From JAAYAN01 sp964437215 (GTDB lineage: Bacteria; Bacteroidota; Ignavibacteria; Ignavibacteriales; Melioribacteraceae), in assembly GCA_964437215.1 (NCBI GenBank), contig CAYTFZ010000015.1:1-37210 (forward strand): 37,210 nucleotides of DNA. Reading direction: 5' to 3'. The notes beneath the pieces are model-generated. The model worked only from the letters and a program-made list of their open reading frames with translations, was not told where the DNA came from and did no database searches. Positions within the stretch are counted from its first letter, which is position 1; each line of letters begins with the position of its first letter. Below are positions 33,071 to 37,210 of the stretch, piece after piece. Position numbers and translations under genes: made by a program.

Positions 33071-35281
33071 ATGAATTCAGTTTCAATTCTTTCAGCTAAA
33101 TCGATGGGTAAAGATTTTATACCAAAAGAATATTTAAAAGACGGCAAAGATGAATATTATTATCGTAATATCCAATCCATTTATCCCGAAGACAAATGGC
33201 GTAATCTTAAATCCGATGAAATTGAGCAGCTTGTAAAAAACAACAACACTTGCAGTAATTGGGATGAACTTCTTGTAACGGATAATTTTGATCCTGGATT
33301 GATAAAAAATAATAATTTTTTCGGACTTGTACGAATTGGAGCTGTTGAAGATGTAATTCTTCAGCATCACGATAAGCGCGTTCCGGTGGGAATTACAGAC
33401 AGTGTAGTTATTTCGTGTGATATCGGAGATAACAGTGCCGTTCATAACGTTAAATATTTATCACATTACATAATCGGTGATAATTGCATCCTTTCGAATA
33501 TAAGTGAAATGCACACAACTAATTACGCAAAGTTCGGTAACGGAATTGTTAAAGAAGGTGAACCGGAAAGTGTAAGAGTGTGGATTGATGTTATGAATGA
33601 AACAGGATGCCGTAAAATTCTTCCGTTTGAAGATATTATTACTGCAGATGCATATCTTTGGGCAAAATATCGCGATGATAAAACTCTTCAACAAAAGCTT
33701 AAGGATATAACACAGAACAGTTACGATTATAATCGCGGATTTTACGGAATTGTAGGAAATCAATGCGTAATAAAAAATTCAAGCATTCTTAAAGATGTTA
33801 ATATCGGCACAAATTGTTACATAAAAGGTGCAAATAAACTTAAAAATCTTACAATTAAATCAAATGAAAAAGAAAGCGCTCAAATTGGAGAAGGTGTTGA
33901 ACTTGTAAACGGAATTATCGGATACGGCTGCCATATTTTTTATGGTGTAAAGGCTGTCCGTTTTATTCTTGGGAACAATTCCAATCTTAAATACGGCGCA
34001 CGTCTTATAAATTCATTTCTAGGCGATAATTCAACAATTTCCTGCTGCGAAGTTCTGAATAACCTTATATTTCCTTTTCACGAACAGCATCATAATAATT
34101 CGTTCTTAATTTCTTCTGTATTAATGGGACAATCGAATCTTGCCGCAGCCGCCACAATCGGGTCGAATCACAACAGCCGTGCAAACGACAGTGAAATTCA
34201 AGCCGGAAGAGGTTTTTGGCCGGGACTTTGTTCGAGTGTTAAACATTCCTGCAGATTTGCATCTTTCGTTTTCTTGTCGAAAGCCGATTATCCGGCAGAA
34301 CTAAATATTCCTCTCCCCTTTTCTTTATTGAACAATAATCCCGCTAAAGATTCTCTTGAAGTTATGCCTGCTTTCTGGTGGCTTTACAATATGTTTGCTC
34401 TTATCAGAAATTCGTGGAAATTCCAAAACCGCGATAAAAGAGTTCATAAAACTCAGCATATAGAAGTTGAATATCTTGCACCTGATACGGTTGAGGAAAT
34501 TCTTAATGCCTGCGGACTTTTAGAATTATGGGCCGGCAAAGCAAGTTTCCGGCATAAAGGTATTTCTTATTCCGATAAAAATGAAAATGAAATTAAAAAA
34601 GCCGGAAGAGATTTGTTTCTGAATAATCCCAAAGAGGCTGCTTCGCTTGAAGTTCTTGGCGAAAATATGGAAAAATCGGATAGGAAAATTCAAATTATTA
34701 AAGCTCCTAAAGCATATAAGGCATATTACGAAATGGCTCATTTTTATGCTGTTAAAAATCTTATGGAATATTTTTATTCCAAACCGGAATCAGATTTATC
34801 CTCTATGCATATTGAACTTTCACAAAATCCTCAAACAAAATGGGTAAACCTCGGCGGTCAGCTTGTGCCCGAAACAGATGCCGATACTCTTAGGAAAGAT
34901 ATTTGCAGCGGCTCGTTAAAAAAATGGCAGGATATTCATAAAAGATACGATGAACTTTGGGCTGTTTATCCTTTGGAAAAACAGAAACATAGCTATTATA
35001 CTCTTTGCAAATTATTAGAGATAGATAAACTAAGCAAAGAAAATTGGATTGAATGCCTTGATAAAGCAGTAAAAACACAGGATTTCATAAACGAACAGGT
35101 TTATCTTTCACGTAAAAAAGATTACGATAATCCATTCCGGCAGGCAACTTTCCGCAGCGAAGAAGAAATGATTGCAACTATAGGAGATATCGAAGAAAAC
35201 AGTTTTATTCTTTTAATCCGGAAAGAAACTGAAGAATTTAAAGAGAAAATTGTACAGCTAAAAAAAAGATTTGATAAATAA
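33071..35281 (+). CDS. DUF4954 family protein with left-handed beta-helix repeats
   Basis: A 736-residue protein matching DUF4954, a family known mostly from Bacteroidota and spirochaetes with no established activity. Residues about 95-400 contain imperfect hexapeptide repeats (I-G-D-N-, -I-G-T-N-C-Y-I-, L-G-D-N-S-T-I-type turns), the hallmark of a left-handed beta-helix as in sugar-nucleotide acyltransferases and pyrophosphorylases. A conserved-looking A-T-I-G-S-N-H-N-S-R segment near 360 and a helical C-terminal third follow. There is no signal peptide, so it is cytoplasmic. A GAGGG site precedes the ATG. It is followed after 33 bases by a SIS-domain sugar isomerase, and this pairing suggests a phosphosugar or amino-sugar role. 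The function is not known. Confidence 0.88.
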   Translation: MNSVSILSAKSMGKDFIPKEYLKDGKDEYYYRNIQSIYPEDKWRNLKSDEIEQLVKNNNTCSNWDELLVTDNFDPGLIKNNNFFGLVRIGAVEDVILQHHDKRVPVGITDSVVISCDIGDNSAVHNVKYLSHYIIGDNCILSNISEMHTTNYAKFGNGIVKEGEPESVRVWIDVMNETGCRKILPFEDIITADAYLWAKYRDDKTLQQKLKDITQNSYDYNRGFYGIVGNQCVIKNSSILKDVNIGTNCYIKGANKLKNLTIKSNEKESAQIGEGVELVNGIIGYGCHIFYGVKAVRFILGNNSNLKYGARLINSFLGDNSTISCCEVLNNLIFPFHEQHHNNSFLISSVLMGQSNLAAAATIGSNHNSRANDSEIQAGRGFWPGLCSSVKHSCRFASFVFLSKADYPAELNIPLPFSLLNNNPAKDSLEVMPAFWWLYNMFALIRNSWKFQNRDKRVHKTQHIEVEYLAPDTVEEILNACGLLELWAGKASFRHKGISYSDKNENEIKKAGRDLFLNNPKEAASLEVLGENMEKSDRKIQIIKAPKAYKAYYEMAHFYAVKNLMEYFYSKPESDLSSMHIELSQNPQTKWVNLGGQLVPETDADTLRKDICSGSLKKWQDIHKRYDELWAVYPLEKQKHSYYTLCKLLEIDKLSKENWIECLDKAVKTQDFINEQVYLSRKKDYDNPFRQATFRSEEEMIATIGDIEENSFILLIRKETEEFKEKIVQLKKRFDK

Positions 35282-35314
35282 TTTAATTTATTACAAACTT
35301 AAAAGGAATACGAT

Positions 35315-36151
35315 ATGAATCTGCAAGAAGAAAAATACTCTAAATACGCACTTGTTCAGGAAATGTTGGAAACAGTAAAAGTAGCAGGAAGTTTTAANNN
35401 NNNNNNNNNNNNNNNNNNNNNNNNNNNNNNNNNNNNNNNNNNNNNNNNNNNNNNNNNNNNNNNNNNNNNNNNNNNNNNNNNNNNNNNNNNNNNNNNNCTT
35501 ACCGCAAACAATAACACTTTGCTTGAAGAAGTCTGTACAGAAACTTATGTATTAACCTGCGGATGGGAGCAGGCAGTTGCAGCAACAAAAAGCGTAGTAG
35601 AGCAGGCTTTGTTTTACGAATCAATTTTGTGGCATCTTTATAACAAACCATCCGATAAAATGCTTAATAATCTTGATAAAAAAATTGAATCCGCTCTTAC
35701 AATGCAGATTGATCACGAAATTATAAAAAAAGCTGTTACGGCACCAACAATTTATTTTGCCGGATATAACGACGGAGTTGCCGAAGAACTTACATTAAAA
35801 ACAAACGAAATTACACGTAAGAAATCGGACTTCCTGGAAGGCACTTATGCTGTTCACGGAATTGAAGAAGTGATGGATAAAAACGATATTGTTTTTGTTG
35901 TTGATCCTATTGAAGCTGAAATTGAGAAATTCCAGGAAGTGCTTGCAAAAGGTGTGGGTTTGACAGTTGTTGCAATTTCCACAAAACAGACTCCTTTCCC
36001 TACTATTCTGGTTCCCGATGCAAGTGAAATGAATCCATATGTTTACCTTTGCGCCGGATGGAATATACTTGTTGAAATCGGTCTGTCTTCGGGAATAAAC
36101 CTCGATAAACCCGAAAGAGCCAGAAAAGTAGGAAACGAATTTATCGGTTAA
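35315..36151 (+). CDS. SIS domain sugar isomerase (GlmS/AgaS-like), incomplete because of an assembly gap
   Basis: A double-SIS phosphosugar-binding protein. The first 27 residues (K-Y-A-L-V-Q-E-M-L-E-T) are the usual lead-in. A 100-N run then hides most of the first SIS domain, including its expected G-S/T-S sugar-phosphate motif. After the gap are C-G-W-E-Q-A-V-A-A-T-K-S with V-E-Q-A-L, a second SIS domain with L-K-T-N-E-I-T and the E-G-T-Y-A-V-H-G-I-E-E segment (catalytic-site region in GlmS and AgaS), and the C-terminal N-L-D-K-P-E-R-A-R-K-V tail. No glutaminase domain is present, so it is an isomerase or deaminase rather than GlmS. Bases after the N run are in frame with the ATG only by chance; the true missing length is probably more than 100 bases. 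An AAAGGA site precedes the ATG. Confidence 0.87.
   Translation: MNLQEEKYSKYALVQEMLETVKVAGSFXXXXXXXXXXXXXXXXXXXXXXXXXXXXXXXXXXLTANNNTLLEEVCTETYVLTCGWEQAVAATKSVVEQALFYESILWHLYNKPSDKMLNNLDKKIESALTMQIDHEIIKKAVTAPTIYFAGYNDGVAEELTLKTNEITRKKSDFLEGTYAVHGIEEVMDKNDIVFVVDPIEAEIEKFQEVLAKGVGLTVVAISTKQTPFPTILVPDASEMNPYVYLCAGWNILVEIGLSSGINLDKPERARKVGNEFIG
35398..35497. other. assembly gap of 100 N (real missing sequence)
   Basis: Unlike the other two, the flanks share no duplicated sequence. Comparison with the domain plan of SIS isomerases suggests roughly 70-80 residues are absent, more than the placeholder length can hold. Confidence 0.85.
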
Positions 36152-36165
36152 ATATTTAAAACAAA

Positions 36166-36183
36166 ACCCCGGAAAGCCGGGGT
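36166..36183 (+). terminator. hairpin terminator after the DUF4954-SIS unit
   Basis: Perfect GC-rich 7-base arms ACCCCGG (36166-36172) and CCGGGGT (36177-36183) with an AAAG loop lie 14 bases after the SIS stop. There is no T run on the plus strand (TAAATTC follows), while the minus strand continues TTTGTTTT. It probably ends the operon but is not a textbook intrinsic terminator. Confidence 0.6.
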
Positions 36184-36247
36184 AAATTCAATATTTTAGA
36201 ATCAAGAATATTAGTCCCGACGCTACATTATAAATATATATTTTAAT

Positions 36248-37210
36248 ATGAAGACTAAAATTATTTTAATATTAGCTTTATTCTTAAGCAAAAATTTACA
36301 TAGTCAGGAAGGAATTGACTATTATTTTGGATTAGGTGTTGAAAAAAATTATGAAAAAGCATTCACTGCTTTTCTAAATGATAATACTTCAGAATACATT
36401 CCATATATTATTTTGATGTATTTGAACGGGGATGGGGTAAATGTAAATCCCAAAGAAGCCTTAGCTGTTTGGGAAAAAGCTGCCTCCACAAACGGATATG
36501 ATGATCCAAAAATGGAATATCTTAAAGAGATTATCGATGAAAGATTAGCAAATCCAGATGGAACATTTCTCCGTGTTGATTATTGCGATATTGCAATGAC
36601 AACCATCGATATAAATTTTTGTGGTGATATTCAGAATCAGCTTAGGGATCAAGAAATGCAATCTATTATCTCTCAAATTACATCGGACTTCAACTCATCG
36701 CAAAAAGCATTATTTGATTTAATTCAAAATGATTACTCCATTATTAAAAAAAACGATGCAGACCGAATGTATAGTTTATATATTGATGGTACAATACGGG
36801 GTGCTGCTTATTATGCAATGGAGTCTTATATACAAGACAAACATCAAAAAAGGATTGAATTATTATTGGTGAAAAATTCAATAAATAATTTTACAGAATC
36901 GGATTTTATTAAAGCAGATAAAAGTTTAAACGAGGCATATAAAAAACAAAAATTAAAAAATCAGAAAATTTTTGAAGAAACGATTCAAATATATAAAGAT
37001 GAACCGGAAAAAATAAAATATTATAAAAACCTTATTTCGGAAGTTAACATTAACCTGAAGAATGCACAACTAGCTTGGATAAATTACCGTGATAACTGGG
37101 TGAAACTAATGAAAGAAATTACTGGAAACGATAACTTTGAAATTTCATTAAAAACATTTTTAACAATAGAACGCACTGAAGAGTTAAATTTCGATTCAGT
37201 AGGAATTAAC
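36248..37210 (+). CDS. secreted Sel1-repeat / LprI-like (DUF1311) protein, partial
   Basis: The frame runs from an ATG at 36248 to the right edge (321 residues, no stop), so the C-terminus is missing. Residues 1-20 form a signal peptide ending S-Q-E. Residues about 22-78 carry two Sel1-like helical repeats (G-L-G-V-E-K-N-Y-E-K-A-F and L-N-G-D-G-V-N-V-N-P-K-E-A, then W-E-K-A-A). A first region with C-D-I-A and N-F-C-G (about 113-125) and a second with A-D-K-S-L-N-E-A-Y, ending A-Q-L-A-W-I-N-Y-R-D, match the LprI N-terminal (DUF1311) pattern, here apparently twice with the first copy degenerate. Related domains inhibit lysozyme or act in the envelope, but the role here is unknown. No Shine-Dalgarno site is visible. 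Confidence 0.75.
   Translation, partial: MKTKIILILALFLSKNLHSQEGIDYYFGLGVEKNYEKAFTAFLNDNTSEYIPYIILMYLNGDGVNVNPKEALAVWEKAASTNGYDDPKMEYLKEIIDERLANPDGTFLRVDYCDIAMTTIDINFCGDIQNQLRDQEMQSIISQITSDFNSSQKALFDLIQNDYSIIKKNDADRMYSLYIDGTIRGAAYYAMESYIQDKHQKRIELLLVKNSINNFTESDFIKADKSLNEAYKKQKLKNQKIFEETIQIYKDEPEKIKYYKNLISEVNINLKNAQLAWINYRDNWVKLMKEITGNDNFEISLKTFLTIERTEELNFDSVGIN

Noticed and set aside
1..37210. CRISPR arrays, tRNA or rRNA genes, insertion sequences, integrases, riboswitches
   Set aside because: Looked for in every intergenic stretch; no repeat-spacer pattern, cloverleaf, transposase or recognised leader was seen. The only long direct repeats are the two 55-bp assembly duplicates.

Overview
The window looks like a chromosomal contig from an AT-rich member of the Bacteroidota/Ignavibacteria lineage. 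The main evidence is a secreted protein whose C-terminal sorting tail has the N-Y-P-N-P-F-N-P signature common in Ignavibacteria and other type IX secretion users. A DUF4954 protein, an archaeal-style deoxyhypusine-synthase homologue, a menaquinone-type UbiE, signal peptides ending in ...Q/E, and weak or absent Shine-Dalgarno sites on many genes fit the same picture. The assignment is inferred from protein features, not from a marker-gene comparison. I see no phage, insertion sequence, CRISPR array, tRNA or rRNA. Almost everything is housekeeping or core accessory metabolism.

Layout. 1-2474 (minus): a redox pair, a Tat-exported DUF362 protein followed by a large polyferredoxin that looks like a NapH-NapG fusion and runs off the left edge. 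2795-4887 (minus): dnaK, broken in this assembly by a spurious gap. 5146-7795 (plus): translationally coupled birA-coaX-cysteine desulfurase, a cofactor cluster, then a stand-alone deoxyhypusine-synthase-like gene to 8919. 8920-9454 has no gene but several inverted repeats. 9455-12114 (minus): a trans-sulfuration PLP enzyme followed by a CorC/HlyC membrane protein. 12275-16938 (plus): nucleoside salvage (cdd, tdk, nupC, purine nucleoside phosphorylase), then exonuclease III and MarC. 16976-21906 (minus): pabBC fusion, polyprenyl synthase, HPr and enzyme I. 22001-23602 (plus): a methyltransferase and PPK2. 23668-27047 (minus): an OPT peptide transporter and an MFSD1-like MFS transporter, probably a peptide-uptake pair. 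27165-28130 (minus): a ROK protein without the usual zinc cysteines. 28243-30696 (plus): rsmA, a PAP2-family membrane phosphatase and ubiE/menG. 30809-32856 (plus): the T9SS cargo, also broken by a spurious gap. 33071-36151 (plus): DUF4954 protein and a SIS-domain sugar isomerase, an apparent two-gene unit. 36248 to the right edge (plus): a secreted Sel1/LprI-like protein, partial.

Assembly matters here. Three runs of exactly 100 N are present. Two of them (in dnaK and in the T9SS protein) are flanked by an exact 55-bp duplication. Removing the N run and one copy restores a single uninterrupted reading frame in both cases (645 and 630 residues), so these genes are intact in the organism. The third gap (SIS isomerase) has no duplicated flank and truly lacks sequence.

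I found no clearly new multi-gene defence or mobile system. The most promising uncharacterised items are the DUF4954-SIS pair, the NapH-NapG fusion with DUF362, the bacterial deoxyhypusine-synthase homologue, and the OPT plus MFSD1-like transporter pair.
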